From contig JBLIOE010000018.1 of assembly GCA_047639555.1 (NCBI GenBank), positions 1-64,000 of the forward strand: a stretch of 64,000 bases of DNA, in the 5' to 3' direction. The translations under genes and the position numbers were made by a program. The stretch's first letter is position 1. Every line of letters begins with the position of its first letter. Under the pieces are notes generated by a model. That model searched no databases. It was not told the DNA's origin and worked only from the letters and a program-made list of their open reading frames with translations. Source of the stretch: JAJRXC01 sp047639555 (lineage in GTDB: Bacteria; Actinomycetota; Acidimicrobiia; Acidimicrobiales; Aldehydirespiratoraceae). Shown piece after piece: positions 32,121-40,310 of the stretch.

Positions 32121-33230
32121 TGAGCCGCCGGAGATCGTGAGCGCCCGACTCCACAGGAAGTTGTGGCGCCAGCGATCGGCGACCGCCGTTCCCGTTGCAT
32201 CGATCGAGGCGGACGACGAAATGATCTCGAGCGCCAACTCGCACAGATAGACGTTGGTCTCGCTGTAGGCCAGCTTTGCCACTGGCCCATCGCTGGCGTG
32301 CTCCTCGTCGATCAGGATCCGCTGGACCGTGTCGTGCACGATCAGCTTCACCTCCTCCACCCGGGCTCGGGCGGTAGCGAGTTTCAACTGGACGTCTTCG
32401 TGGCTTGCCACTGTCGTTTCGTCGAGCAGTCGTGCCGAGCGCGCCAACGCCACGAGGTCATCGAAGAGTCGCTCTAGCTGGATCGCGTTCGCGCCGACGA
32501 AGGCCCGTTCCGAGGCGAGACCGGAAGTCACGACCTTCCAGCCGCTGTTGACCTCACCAAGTATGTGCTCGGGTCCGACCCGCACCTCATCGAGGAAGAC
32601 CTCGCAGAACTCTTCGTGTCCGGTCATCTCCCGGATCGGGCGCACGTCAATTCCGGGGAGATCCATCGGGATCGCAAAGGCCGTGATTCCCGCATGACGG
32701 TCGACGGCCGGATCGGTGCGGGCGAGAAGCGTCGCCATATCGGCCCACTGAGCGTCGGTGCTCCAAGTCTTCTGGCCGTTCACGATGAAGCCGTCGCCGT
32801 CCGGATCGGCACGCGTGCGCAATGAAGCGAGATCGCTGCCAGCGTCGGGTTCACTGAAGAGCTGACACCAGATGTGGTCGGCGTTGCGAATCTTCGGGAG
32901 GAACTCGGCCTTCTGCGCGTCGGTGCCGAACGCGATGAGGGTGTGGGCAGCGAGCATGACCTGATCGAGGGGTCGGTACGCGTCGCCGAGGATGAGCTCT
33001 TCCATGAGCACGAGGTCGAAGACGGCGGGGTGGTCGGGTTGCCCGCCCCATTCCTCGGGCCACCCCGCGCCGAGGTAGCCCGCCGTGTACAACGCGCGGA
33101 GCCAAACCCGAATGGTCGCTTCCTCGGCCGCGTCCTTCGGCGCCCGAACACCCTCGGCCGCCATTGGATGGGCGTTGTTGGTGATGAAGGCGCGCACCTC
33201 CGTCCGATAGTGGTCGATGTCAGACGTCAT
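32064..33230 (-). CDS. Acyl-CoA dehydrogenase, full-length subunit
   Basis: A 388-aa FAD enzyme with GWPEEWGG, QLFSEPDAGSDLASL, VNGQKTWST, FLDEVRV and ISGGSSEILRGLIGRQLLGLP in the expected order. ATG 33230 (MTSDIDHYRTEVRAFI) fits the family start; upstream in-frame sequence is antisense-like. It overlaps the short subunit gene upstream by 11 bp, so the two are translationally coupled and likely form an alpha2-beta2 enzyme. It would desaturate a module 2 acyl-CoA. Confidence 0.9.
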   Translation of the reverse strand: MTSDIDHYRTEVRAFITNNAHPMAAEGVRAPKDAAEEATIRVWLRALYTAGYLGAGWPEEWGGQPDHPAVFDLVLMEELILGDAYRPLDQVMLAAHTLIAFGTDAQKAEFLPKIRNADHIWCQLFSEPDAGSDLASLRTRADPDGDGFIVNGQKTWSTDAQWADMATLLARTDPAVDRHAGITAFAIPMDLPGIDVRPIREMTGHEEFCEVFLDEVRVGPEHILGEVNSGWKVVTSGLASERAFVGANAIQLERLFDDLVALARSARLLDETTVASHEDVQLKLATARARVEEVKLIVHDTVQRILIDEEHASDGPVAKLAYSETNVYLCELALEIISSSASIDATGTAVADRWRHNFLWSRALTISGGSSEILRGLIGRQLLGLPRA

Positions 33231-34242
33231 CGGCCCACCCCTCGAGTTGGGCGAGTCGGCTCGCGGCGGCGCGTGGGTTTCCGACGAGTCGCGCGTTCTG
33301 GTGAGCCCGGCGTTCGAAGAGGTGCAGGCCGTGTTCCCAGGTAAAGCCGATCCCGCCGGTGAGTTGGACGAGATCATGCAGGAGGTGGGTGGCACCCTGC
33401 GCCACGCTCAGCTGTGCGACGGCGACCATGCGGGTGGCATCGTCGTCGCCCGCGGCGAGAAGCCGGGCCGCCTCGTTGACGGTGAGTGCCATACCGCGTG
33501 CGTGTACAGCGTGATCGGCGAGTCGGTGCTGCACTGCTTGGAACCCGCCGATCGGCCGTCCAAAGGCTTGTCGTTCGCGCGCGTAGTCGACCGTGCGCTC
33601 GAGCATGCGCTCAATTCCGCCCACGGTGTCGGCGGCCAAAAGGAGCCCGAAGAGGTCCGGGGCAAAACCGATGGGCCCGAGGTCGATCCCCTTGTCGGCA
33701 TCGACCGTCACCTCGCCGCATGAGCGGCTGACGTCAAACGTCGCGAGTTCCTTTGCTCGCCAGGCCGCGCGGTGAGGAAAGAGGAGAAGGCGGTCGTTGG
33801 GCAGGTGCGCGATCACGAGAGCATCGGCATGGCCGGCGCCGACGACGAGGCGGGCCATACCCTCTGTGCCACAGGATCCGAATGCAACGAGCCTGTTCCC
33901 GTTGAGGAGGCCGGCGAGAATTTCGGCTGCCTCGGGTCCATCGGCGCCACCAAGAGCGAGGGCGCTCGTGGCGAGTCCGGCAAACGGAACCCCGTGGAGG
34001 GCTCGGCCGAACTCCTTTGCGGTCGCGGCCGCAGCCGGGACGTGCAGTCCGAAGCCGCCGCGGTCTTCCGGGACACAGAACGCGGTGACGCCGAGAGCTG
34101 CGATCGCCGCCCATCCGTCGGGCCACTCGGTTGAGAAGACCGGCGTGTCGTTGCCATCCACGGTGCCGAGCATTCCCCGGAGGGCCTCGCAGAGTTGGCG
34201 GACATCGTCGTCGAGTGTGGGAGTTGGAGCCGCCGGAGACAT
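33220..34242 (-). CDS. Acyl-CoA dehydrogenase, short partner subunit
   Basis: A 340-aa acyl-CoA dehydrogenase-like protein. It keeps the N-terminal helices (VTAFCVPEDRGGFGLHV) and the C-terminal domain (RQAFGRPIGGFQAVQHRLAD, LTGGIGFTWEHGLHLFERRA), but its middle beta domain is shortened. It is first gene of the minus-strand pair with 32064-33230. The promoter is shared with DUF35 34285 on the other strand; a weak module 2-like site lies in this 42-bp gap. ATG 34242 is chosen; GTG 34248 is an alternative. Confidence 0.87.
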   Translation of the reverse strand: MSPAAPTPTLDDDVRQLCEALRGMLGTVDGNDTPVFSTEWPDGWAAIAALGVTAFCVPEDRGGFGLHVPAAAATAKEFGRALHGVPFAGLATSALALGGADGPEAAEILAGLLNGNRLVAFGSCGTEGMARLVVGAGHADALVIAHLPNDRLLLFPHRAAWRAKELATFDVSRSCGEVTVDADKGIDLGPIGFAPDLFGLLLAADTVGGIERMLERTVDYARERQAFGRPIGGFQAVQHRLADHAVHARGMALTVNEAARLLAAGDDDATRMVAVAQLSVAQGATHLLHDLVQLTGGIGFTWEHGLHLFERRAHQNARLVGNPRAAASRLAQLEGWADDV

Positions 34243-34258
34243 CTCCACTAAAGTAACA

Positions 34259-34274
34259 TTGATGTCGAAAATGA
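34259..34274. promoter_or_regulatory. Weak module 2 operator-like site
   Basis: TTGATGTCGAAAATGA, 10 of 16 matches to the module 2 consensus, with a good left half only. It is listed because it lies in the middle of a very short divergent promoter between two operons that look like module 2 members. Confidence 0.3.
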
Positions 34275-34284
34275 TTCTGCGCCA

Positions 34285-34725
34285 ATGGTCGTGATTCCGA
34301 TTGCGGAAGGTCTCTTCGAAGAAGTTGATGGCCTCGCTGCCCTCATTGGTGGGCGATGTCAAGAATGCGACACGGTCTCGTTCCCGTTGGCTCCCGGATG
34401 TCCGCGGTGCTCGTCGGCGAATGTGGCGAGCATGCCCCTTGCCCGACGCGGGACGCTGTGGACCTGGACGTCGCAAGAATTCCGGCCCATTACGCCGCCG
34501 TATACCGGCCCCGGTGACGCGAGTGACTTCGAGCCGTATTTCGTCGGCTATGTCGAACTTCCGGGCGAGGTGCGGGTTGAGGCTCGACTTTCCGGCTTCG
34601 ACGGCCGCACTCCGACCATCGGCGAAGAAGTAGAGCTGGTGATCCTCCCGTTCAACGAAACCATCGAAGGTGACCAGGTTGTGAGCTACGCGTTCACGCC
34701 GGTCGCCGAAGGAGCCTCGACATGA
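34285..34725 (+). CDS. DUF35 zinc-ribbon/OB-fold protein
   Basis: A 146-aa protein with Zn-ribbon Cys pairs C25-x2-C28 and C39-x2-C42, then an OB fold (RGTLWTWTSQEFRP, EPYFVGYVELPGEVRVEARL). It overlaps the thiolase gene by 4 bp and is its likely binding partner. ATG 34285 or GTG 34291 may be the start. It opens the plus-strand operon DUF35-thiolase-enoyl-CoA hydratase-SnoaL. Confidence 0.88.
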   Translation: MVVIPIAEGLFEEVDGLAALIGGRCQECDTVSFPLAPGCPRCSSANVASMPLARRGTLWTWTSQEFRPITPPYTGPGDASDFEPYFVGYVELPGEVRVEARLSGFDGRTPTIGEEVELVILPFNETIEGDQVVSYAFTPVAEGAST

Positions 34726-35867
34726 CCGACGTTGCGATCATCGGCACCGGACGGACACCGTTTGGGCGATTCCCGGGTCAATCCGCAATCGAACTTGGTG
34801 CCCAAGCCGTGCGAGCATCGCTCACCGACGCGGGCCTGCAATGGCGAGATATCCAGTTCGCGTTCGCCGGCAGCTACGAGGTCGACAACCCCGACGCGGT
34901 GGTCAACTTGCTCGGGCTCACCGGGATCCCCTTCACCGACGTCTACAACGGATGCGCAACAGCGGCGAGCGCCCTCGCGCTCACCGCGCAGACGATCCGT
35001 CTCGGTGAATACGACATCGGCATCGCGATGGGGATGGACAAACACCAGCCCGGTGCGTTCTCCGCCGATCCGGTCCAGTACAGCTTGCCGAGTTGGTATG
35101 GCGAACTTGGGTTGTTCCTCACGCCGAAGTTCTTCGCGATGAAGATGCAGCGCTACATGCACGACTACGGCATCAGCCCGGCCACGCTCGCTCGGGTGGC
35201 CGCGAAGAACTATCGCAACGGCTCGCGCACGCCTGAGGCGTTTCGGCGTTCTCCGATGAGTGAGGAAGACATCCTCGGATCACGCATGGTGAACAACCCC
35301 CTCACGCAGTACATGTTCTGCAGCCCCGACGAGGGCGCCGCCGCGGTGGTCATGTGTAGAGCAGACATTGCCCACAAGTTCACCGATACGCCCATCTATC
35401 TCCGGGCCTCGGAGGTGCGGACGCGTCGACTCGGCGCGTTCGAAGTCCACAGCCCGTCCGTGCCGATCGAGCGAGTTTCGGCTCCAACGGTCGATGCGTC
35501 GCTCGCCGCTTACGAAAAGGCCGGCCTCGGTCCCGAGGACGTCGATGTCGCCCAACTTCAGGACACCGACGCCGGTGCGGAGATCATCCACATGGCGGAG
35601 AACGGCTTCTGCGTCGACGGCGAACAAGAGCAGTTGCTGGCGGACGGGGCGACGGAGATCGACGGCTCACTCCCGATCAATACTGATGGCGGGCTGATCG
35701 CCAACGGCGAACCAATCGGCGCTTCGGGCCTTCGCCAGATCCACGAGCTCGTGCTCCAGCTGCGGGGCAGGGCCGGCGACCGACAGGTGTCCGGCGCTCC
35801 AAAGGTCGGCTACGCCCAGCTCTATGGTGCACCTGGCACCGCTGGCGTGAGCATCGTCTCGCGCTGA
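34722..35867 (+). CDS. Thiolase-family protein (SCP-x-like acyltransferase)
   Basis: A 381-aa thiolase fold. Unlike the 18840 and 54562 relatives it keeps an N-terminal Cys78 in VYNGCATAASAL, so true thiolysis is possible. The usual GHP-x-GASG is ANGEPIGASG, with Glu in place of His, and LQDTDAGAEIIHM replaces the Tyr segment of Ltp2. It starts in ATGA overlap with its DUF35 partner. It would cleave a beta-ketoacyl-CoA or act as a modified C-C lyase in module 2; the altered His makes the mechanism uncertain. Confidence 0.88.
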   Translation: MTDVAIIGTGRTPFGRFPGQSAIELGAQAVRASLTDAGLQWRDIQFAFAGSYEVDNPDAVVNLLGLTGIPFTDVYNGCATAASALALTAQTIRLGEYDIGIAMGMDKHQPGAFSADPVQYSLPSWYGELGLFLTPKFFAMKMQRYMHDYGISPATLARVAAKNYRNGSRTPEAFRRSPMSEEDILGSRMVNNPLTQYMFCSPDEGAAAVVMCRADIAHKFTDTPIYLRASEVRTRRLGAFEVHSPSVPIERVSAPTVDASLAAYEKAGLGPEDVDVAQLQDTDAGAEIIHMAENGFCVDGEQEQLLADGATEIDGSLPINTDGGLIANGEPIGASGLRQIHELVLQLRGRAGDRQVSGAPKVGYAQLYGAPGTAGVSIVSR

Positions 35868-35880
35868 AGAGGAGACAGAG

Positions 35881-36657
35881 ATGACTGAAGAGACTGCGGT
35901 AGGCGTTGTGTTGGTCGAGGCCGACGGGCCCGTGCGAATTGTGCGGCTGAATCGTCCGGAGGCGTTGAACGCGGCCAACGACGAACTCCACTCGCGGCTC
36001 GCGTCCATCTGGAGCGAGCTTGCGGCCGACGACGAGTGTCGCGCGGTCGTGCTCACCGGCAACGGACGGGCCTTCTGCGCGGGCGGTGACATGGGCGTGC
36101 TTTCTCGAATGCACGAGGACGAGGCGTTTCGAACCCACATGCTCGATGAGGGCGCCGAGATCGTCCAGGGCATGGTGCATTTCCCCATGCCGGTGATCGC
36201 CGCGGTCAACGGACCGGCGGTCGGGCTCGGTTGCAGCCTCACCGGCCTGAGCGACCTCGTACTGATCGAGGAGAGTGCCTACCTCGCCGATCCTCACGTC
36301 TCCGTCGGACTCGTTGCGGGTGACGGCGGGGCCATTACTTGGCCGCTTCTTATGAGTCTCGTGAAGGTGAAGGAGTATCTCTTCACCGGCGATCGCATCC
36401 CGGCCGACGTTGCGGTTGACGTCGGGCTCGCCAATCGGGTGGTTCCGGACGGTACGAGCGTGGCCGAAGCGGTGGCGCTCGCACATCGTTTGGCGGCGCA
36501 GCCGCGCCAGGCGCTGCAAGACACCAAGCGGGCCGTAAACAAACACCTGGAACGAGCCGTTGCTGAGGTGCTCGAGTTCGCCTTGGCCGCCGAGGCGGTG
36601 AGCTCAGCAAGTGAAGAACACGCGGCGATCGTAGCTCGTATGAGTTCTCGCGGATGA
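35881..36657 (+). CDS. Enoyl-CoA hydratase/isomerase family protein
   Basis: A 258-aa crotonase. The oxyanion-hole segments are RAFCAGGDMGVLSRM and NGPAVGLGCSLTGLSDLVLI; AYLADPHVSVGLVAGDGGAITWPLL follows the usual fold. It hydrates a 2-enoyl-CoA after the acyl-CoA dehydrogenase step, or isomerises or opens a ring. GAGGAGACAGAG precedes ATG 35881. It lies 13 bp after the thiolase and overlaps the SnoaL-like gene by 4 bp. Confidence 0.92.
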   Translation: MTEETAVGVVLVEADGPVRIVRLNRPEALNAANDELHSRLASIWSELAADDECRAVVLTGNGRAFCAGGDMGVLSRMHEDEAFRTHMLDEGAEIVQGMVHFPMPVIAAVNGPAVGLGCSLTGLSDLVLIEESAYLADPHVSVGLVAGDGGAITWPLLMSLVKVKEYLFTGDRIPADVAVDVGLANRVVPDGTSVAEAVALAHRLAAQPRQALQDTKRAVNKHLERAVAEVLEFALAAEAVSSASEEHAAIVARMSSRG

Positions 36658-37403
36658 ACGAAAACGCCGCCGACGAGCAGGCGATTGCGCGGCTTCTCGC
36701 GGAGTACACCACCCGCCTCGACCGTGGCGAAGAAGAGGCGTGGCTCGCCCTCTTTGCTCCGGATGGTGAGTTCCACGTTTACGGGCGCGTTTTTCGCGGC
36801 GTCGACGAACTCAGCGGGATGACGCGTGGTGCTCCCGGCGGACTCCACCTCTCGGGTACACCGGTGGTGGTGGTCGACGGCGAGCGGGCGACGGCACGCC
36901 AGTCCTTCTATTTCGTGGATCAAGACAGCCGCGCGGCTCGGATTGGGTTCTACGACGATGACCTCGTTCAGTTGGCAGGGGAGTGGCGTATTCAGGTACG
37001 TCGGTCCAGCTTTCTCAACCCGGGCGGAGCATCGGATCGTCCCGCGGAAGATCCCGTTGCCGGGGTTACGCGATTGCTCACGGCGTACGGTTCGTTTCTC
37101 GATCGCGGCGATCACGACGCGTGGTTGGCGCTATTTGTTGAACCGGCCGCCCTCTCTATTGGCGACGGCGCGGCGCTCGAGACTTCAGAGGCCCGGCGGC
37201 ACTACGCAGAGAGCGCTCCCCAGGGCGTCCACATCGCCAACCCACCGCTCGTGACCCACAAGGACGACACCGCAACGAGTGTGCAGACATTTGTGTTCTG
37301 GGATGCCACCGGTGGTGTCGGCATGCCCGGTTGGTTCGACGATGAGCTTCGGCTCGACCGCGGGTATTGGAAGTTCGCTCGACGAGCGGTCACGTTCCAA
37401 TAG
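36654..37403 (+). CDS. Two-domain SnoaL-like/NTF2-fold protein
   Basis: 249 aa made of two tandem SnoaL-like halves. Half 1 has ARLLAEYTTRLDRGEEEAWLALFAPDGEFHVYG; half 2 has TRLLTAYGSFLDRGDHDAWLALFVEPAALSIG about 135 residues later, clearly a repeat. Each half ends with a strand pair (IGFYDDDLVQLAGEWRIQVRRSSFL; MPGWFDDELRLDRGYWKFARRAVTF). Single-domain relatives usually dimerise, so this may be a covalent pseudo-dimer. Likely a hydratase, isomerase or cyclase-like role on a ring compound; not assignable. Last gene of the DUF35-thiolase operon. Confidence 0.8.
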   Translation: MNENAADEQAIARLLAEYTTRLDRGEEEAWLALFAPDGEFHVYGRVFRGVDELSGMTRGAPGGLHLSGTPVVVVDGERATARQSFYFVDQDSRAARIGFYDDDLVQLAGEWRIQVRRSSFLNPGGASDRPAEDPVAGVTRLLTAYGSFLDRGDHDAWLALFVEPAALSIGDGAALETSEARRHYAESAPQGVHIANPPLVTHKDDTATSVQTFVFWDATGGVGMPGWFDDELRLDRGYWKFARRAVTFQ

Positions 37404-37410
37404 TTGGCGT

Positions 37411-38064
37411 CTACTTCCCGGCGGTTTCGTCGAGGCCGATGGCGTTGGCCCACAAAAGCGTGACCTGATCGGCGGCGACATCGAAGTCGTAGTCGGCCCA
37501 CTTCTCGACGAACCAGAGTTCGGCGAACCGGCCGATCATCGAACCGAGCGCGACCGCGGCGATAGCGGGATCGACCGCCGCGTCGGCAACACCTTGTTCT
37601 TGGAGGCGACGGATGGCCGATTCGGCCCGCTCGGCGAAGTGTTTCTGGCGCTGGATCCTCGCCGCGTTGACCTGCTCGTCGTAGCGAGAGACTTCCTCGA
37701 TGACGCCCATGATCGGGCCGTTTTCCTTGTAGCGCTGGAGGTAACGCCGATTGGCCCGGCGGATGCGTTCAAGCTCGGGTTGGTCGCTGGAAAAGGGCGG
37801 CTCGGGGTTGGCGTCGGGTGCGGTCAGTAGTGCTTCTTGCGCTTCGGCTACCTCGCGGAAAATCTGTTCCTTTGATTCGAAGTAGTGATAGAAGGATCCG
37901 TGCGAAAGGCTGGCTCGCTCCGCGATGTCGGAGATACGAGCATCGAGGAATCCGGTGATCTCAAACTCCTCTTGGGCAGCCTCCAGGAGGCGAGCTCGAG
38001 TCGCGGCACCCTTGCGTGATCGCGGCGTTGTCGCTGTTGGTTCGGCCGTGGGCTTCAGAGGCAC
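37411..38064 (-). CDS. TetR-family transcriptional regulator (module 2)
   Basis: A 217-aa TetR protein with helix-turn-helix at about 43-68 (ARISDIAERASLSHGSFYHYFESKEQIF) and an alpha-helical effector domain. GTG 38064 is the chosen start, with GAGAGCGAG upstream; longer in-frame starts overlap the dehydrogenase gene. A module 2 site lies 32 bp upstream, so autoregulation is likely. It is the only regulator gene among nine module 2 sites and is their best candidate (inference). It also follows the acyl-CoA dehydrogenase pair on the same strand. Confidence 0.9.
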   Translation of the reverse strand: MPLKPTAEPTATTPRSRKGAATRARLLEAAQEEFEITGFLDARISDIAERASLSHGSFYHYFESKEQIFREVAEAQEALLTAPDANPEPPFSSDQPELERIRRANRRYLQRYKENGPIMGVIEEVSRYDEQVNAARIQRQKHFAERAESAIRRLQEQGVADAAVDPAIAAVALGSMIGRFAELWFVEKWADYDFDVAADQVTLLWANAIGLDETAGK

Positions 38065-38095
38065 GTCGTACTCGCTCTCGCGTTGACAGTCGGTT

Positions 38096-38111
38096 CTGAC
38101 TTCGACGTCAT
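38096..38111. promoter_or_regulatory. Module 2 operator at the tetR promoter
   Basis: CTGACTTCGACGTCAT: core TGACTTCGACGTCA differs from the perfect palindrome at one base. A further TTGACAGTCGG half-site lies 10 bp to the left. It sits between the acyl-CoA dehydrogenase stop and the tetR start, which suggests that the regulator controls its own gene. Confidence 0.65.
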
Positions 38112-38138
38112 TGTAGAAGCGAGACGCCGTCGACGGTC

Positions 38139-39110
38139 TTATTGTTCGGTGAGTAGCAATGACGCCGGGTAGCCGGGATGTTGACGGGTCTCGCGGAGCG
38201 CCGCACCAAGCTCTCGGGTGAGCGCTGAGGTGCTGCCGAGCAGGGCATCGAGCGCCATTACCCGACTGTGGAAATGATGGTGGTCGAATTCGGTGGTGAA
38301 GCCGATGCCACCCAACACCTGCAACGAACGCTCGCACGCTCGCCGTCCGTTTCGTCCGGCCAATGCCTTGACGACGGCTCCGAAGTCCGTCGGGAGGTTG
38401 GCGCCGAGTCTGACGGCATGGCCGGTGGCCGACTCCAGCGCGACCACGTCGGTCTTTGCCCAGGCGAGAAGGTGACGAACCGCCTGAAATCCGCCGATGG
38501 CTTGACCGAATTGTTCTCGTTGGCCGGCGTAATCCACCGCGAGTTCGAGCGCTTGTTCGGCGGCACCGAGAATCTCGAGCGCCAGAGCGATCCGGCCGAT
38601 GAAGGTGCTGCGGACACGGGCGGGAGCGGCGACCGATTCATCGATTGTCGCGGTGAACGCGCTGAGGTCGACGTTCACCTCATGCAGCCGGAGCTGGCCG
38701 GGGATATCCACCCGCTGGAGCTCGACCTGCTCAACCTCGAGGATCATGGCGCCCTGGCCAGGTTGGTCGATGAGCACGGCTCGATCGGCTTGGTCGCCGA
38801 CGAGCACCCAAACATCGCCACGGGTCTTGGACGTCCGCCGCACCGCGCTGAGCACGGAGGCCGCGGGCCGGTGCGTGTCTTCGAGATAGGGCTGCGCAAG
38901 GAGGCCACCGAGAGCAGCCGAACTTCCGAGTGCGCCGCCCTGCGCTCGGAATACGGCAAAGGCAGCGGGTCGGAGTTCCGGGTCGTGCAGGTGGGGCAAG
39001 AGGTCCCACCAGCCAAGCGCGTCGAGCGCGGCGTCGCCTTCGGACGAGGCGAACGCCTGGCGGGCGACGCCGAGGAACTCCGCCGTTGTGTCCTCTCGCG
39101 TGGCGCTCAC
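38139..39110 (-). CDS. Acyl-CoA dehydrogenase, short partner subunit
   Basis: A 323-aa acyl-CoA dehydrogenase-like protein with the C-terminal domain clear (QREQFGQAIGGFQAVRHLLAWAKTD, LQVLGGIGFTTEFDHHHFHSRV) and the N-terminal part shortened. It overlaps the upstream full-length subunit gene by 4 bp and precedes tetR. This is the third long/short dehydrogenase pair of the window. Likely a heteromeric enzyme for a bulky acyl-CoA (knowledge from ChsE-type pairs). Confidence 0.87.
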   Translation of the reverse strand: MSATREDTTAEFLGVARQAFASSEGDAALDALGWWDLLPHLHDPELRPAAFAVFRAQGGALGSSAALGGLLAQPYLEDTHRPAASVLSAVRRTSKTRGDVWVLVGDQADRAVLIDQPGQGAMILEVEQVELQRVDIPGQLRLHEVNVDLSAFTATIDESVAAPARVRSTFIGRIALALEILGAAEQALELAVDYAGQREQFGQAIGGFQAVRHLLAWAKTDVVALESATGHAVRLGANLPTDFGAVVKALAGRNGRRACERSLQVLGGIGFTTEFDHHHFHSRVMALDALLGSTSALTRELGAALRETRQHPGYPASLLLTEQ

Positions 39111-40258
39111 GGCAGCCGCAGCGTCTGTTTAGCAATGGTTTCGAGCTGCATTTGCTGGGAGCCGCCGTAGACCGTCACGATTCGAGAGAACAGATATTCC
39201 TGCCGACGCATGGCGATCCCGGGATCTTGCACCCCGATCGCCAGGTCGTCGTCGATTTCGTAGCGCCAGCCGTTGACCGAGCGTTCGGCCTCGCAGAGCA
39301 AGAGCTTCGTGAAGGCCGCTTTTGGACCGAGGGGGTTCTCTGCGGCGTGGGCGTGGAGACCGTCGTGGGCAGTGGCGGTGACGGCGGCGAGGTCGAGTAG
39401 GGCATCTCCGAGCTGGGCGTCGCTGTCTGGCCCCCCGTGCTCTGCGCCTTCGAGCAGCTGGGGGTAAAGGAAGCAGTGGCGGAACCAGGCGAACGTGCCG
39501 CGTTCGTGGCTCAGGATGTGCATTGCCACTTTCCAACCGCCGTCGAGATCGCCGACGATGTGGTCGTCCGGGACGAAGGCATCATCGAATGTCACTTCGG
39601 CGAGCTCATCGGTGCCATTCGCCTGTTCGATTGCCCGTACTTCGACGCCCGGAGCCTGAAGGTCGACAATGAATGCGGTCAGCCCGCGATGGCGTGACTC
39701 TGTTGTGCCGGTGCGGGCGAGCACGAGGCACCAACGGGCGTAGCTGGCCCAGCTTGTCCAGATCTTGCGGCCGCGGATCTGGAATCCGCCGTCGGTGGGC
39801 CGCGCTTGGGTACGGAGACTGGCGAGGTCAGATCCCGCATCGGGTTCGGAGAATCCCTGGCACCACAGCTCTCGGCCGGAGATGAATTCGGGAAGCGCTT
39901 GGGTGACGAACGCGGGAGGACCCATAGCCACCAGGGCTGGTGCCAGGATTTCGGTGTGCTCGAACAGCGCCATTCCCGGCACACGGTGACGGCTGAGCGC
40001 TTCCCAGAATGCGCCGCGATGCAGAATCGATCCACCAAGTCCCCCGTACTCGTGCGGCCATCCGTACCGCGACCAGCCCGCGTCGTAGAGCGTTTCCATC
40101 ATGTGAGACATCGCCGCGACCCGGTCGGCGTAGCGCGGCAGCGGGTTCGCCGCGGCCGTGACGGACGTTGGCGCATCGTCGAGCCACGCGTCGAACGCTT
40201 CGGCGTAGGCCTTCACCTGAAGGAGTGGGTCGGAGTCGACAGTTTCTGATGGTGACAT
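39107..40258 (-). CDS. Acyl-CoA dehydrogenase, full-length subunit
   Basis: A 383-aa FAD enzyme: YGWPHEYGGLGG, CQGFSEPDAGSDLASLRT, GRKIWTSWASYARWC, VTFDDAFVPDDHIVG, and VYGGSQQMQLETIAKQTLRLP. The last motif reads GGSQQMQ where most members have GGTGEIQ. ATG 40258 (MSPSETVDSD) is preferred over 40279. A module 2 operator-like site overlaps this start codon, so the transcript may be leaderless or very short-leadered. It leads the operon dehydrogenase-dehydrogenase-tetR. Confidence 0.9.
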   Translation of the reverse strand: MSPSETVDSDPLLQVKAYAEAFDAWLDDAPTSVTAAANPLPRYADRVAAMSHMMETLYDAGWSRYGWPHEYGGLGGSILHRGAFWEALSRHRVPGMALFEHTEILAPALVAMGPPAFVTQALPEFISGRELWCQGFSEPDAGSDLASLRTQARPTDGGFQIRGRKIWTSWASYARWCLVLARTGTTESRHRGLTAFIVDLQAPGVEVRAIEQANGTDELAEVTFDDAFVPDDHIVGDLDGGWKVAMHILSHERGTFAWFRHCFLYPQLLEGAEHGGPDSDAQLGDALLDLAAVTATAHDGLHAHAAENPLGPKAAFTKLLLCEAERSVNGWRYEIDDDLAIGVQDPGIAMRRQEYLFSRIVTVYGGSQQMQLETIAKQTLRLP

Positions 40259-40267
40259 CAATATCAA
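40252..40267. promoter_or_regulatory. Module 2 operator-like site over a start codon
   Basis: GTGACATCAATATCAA, 11 of 16 matches to TTGACGTCGACGTCAA. It covers the ATG of acyl-CoA dehydrogenase 39107-40258 and lies 44 bp from the stop of the thioesterase-like gene. Confidence 0.5.
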
Positions 40268-40310
40268 GAATACGGGCAAATATGCAGTAGTCGCAAAGAC
40301 GCGTACCGTC

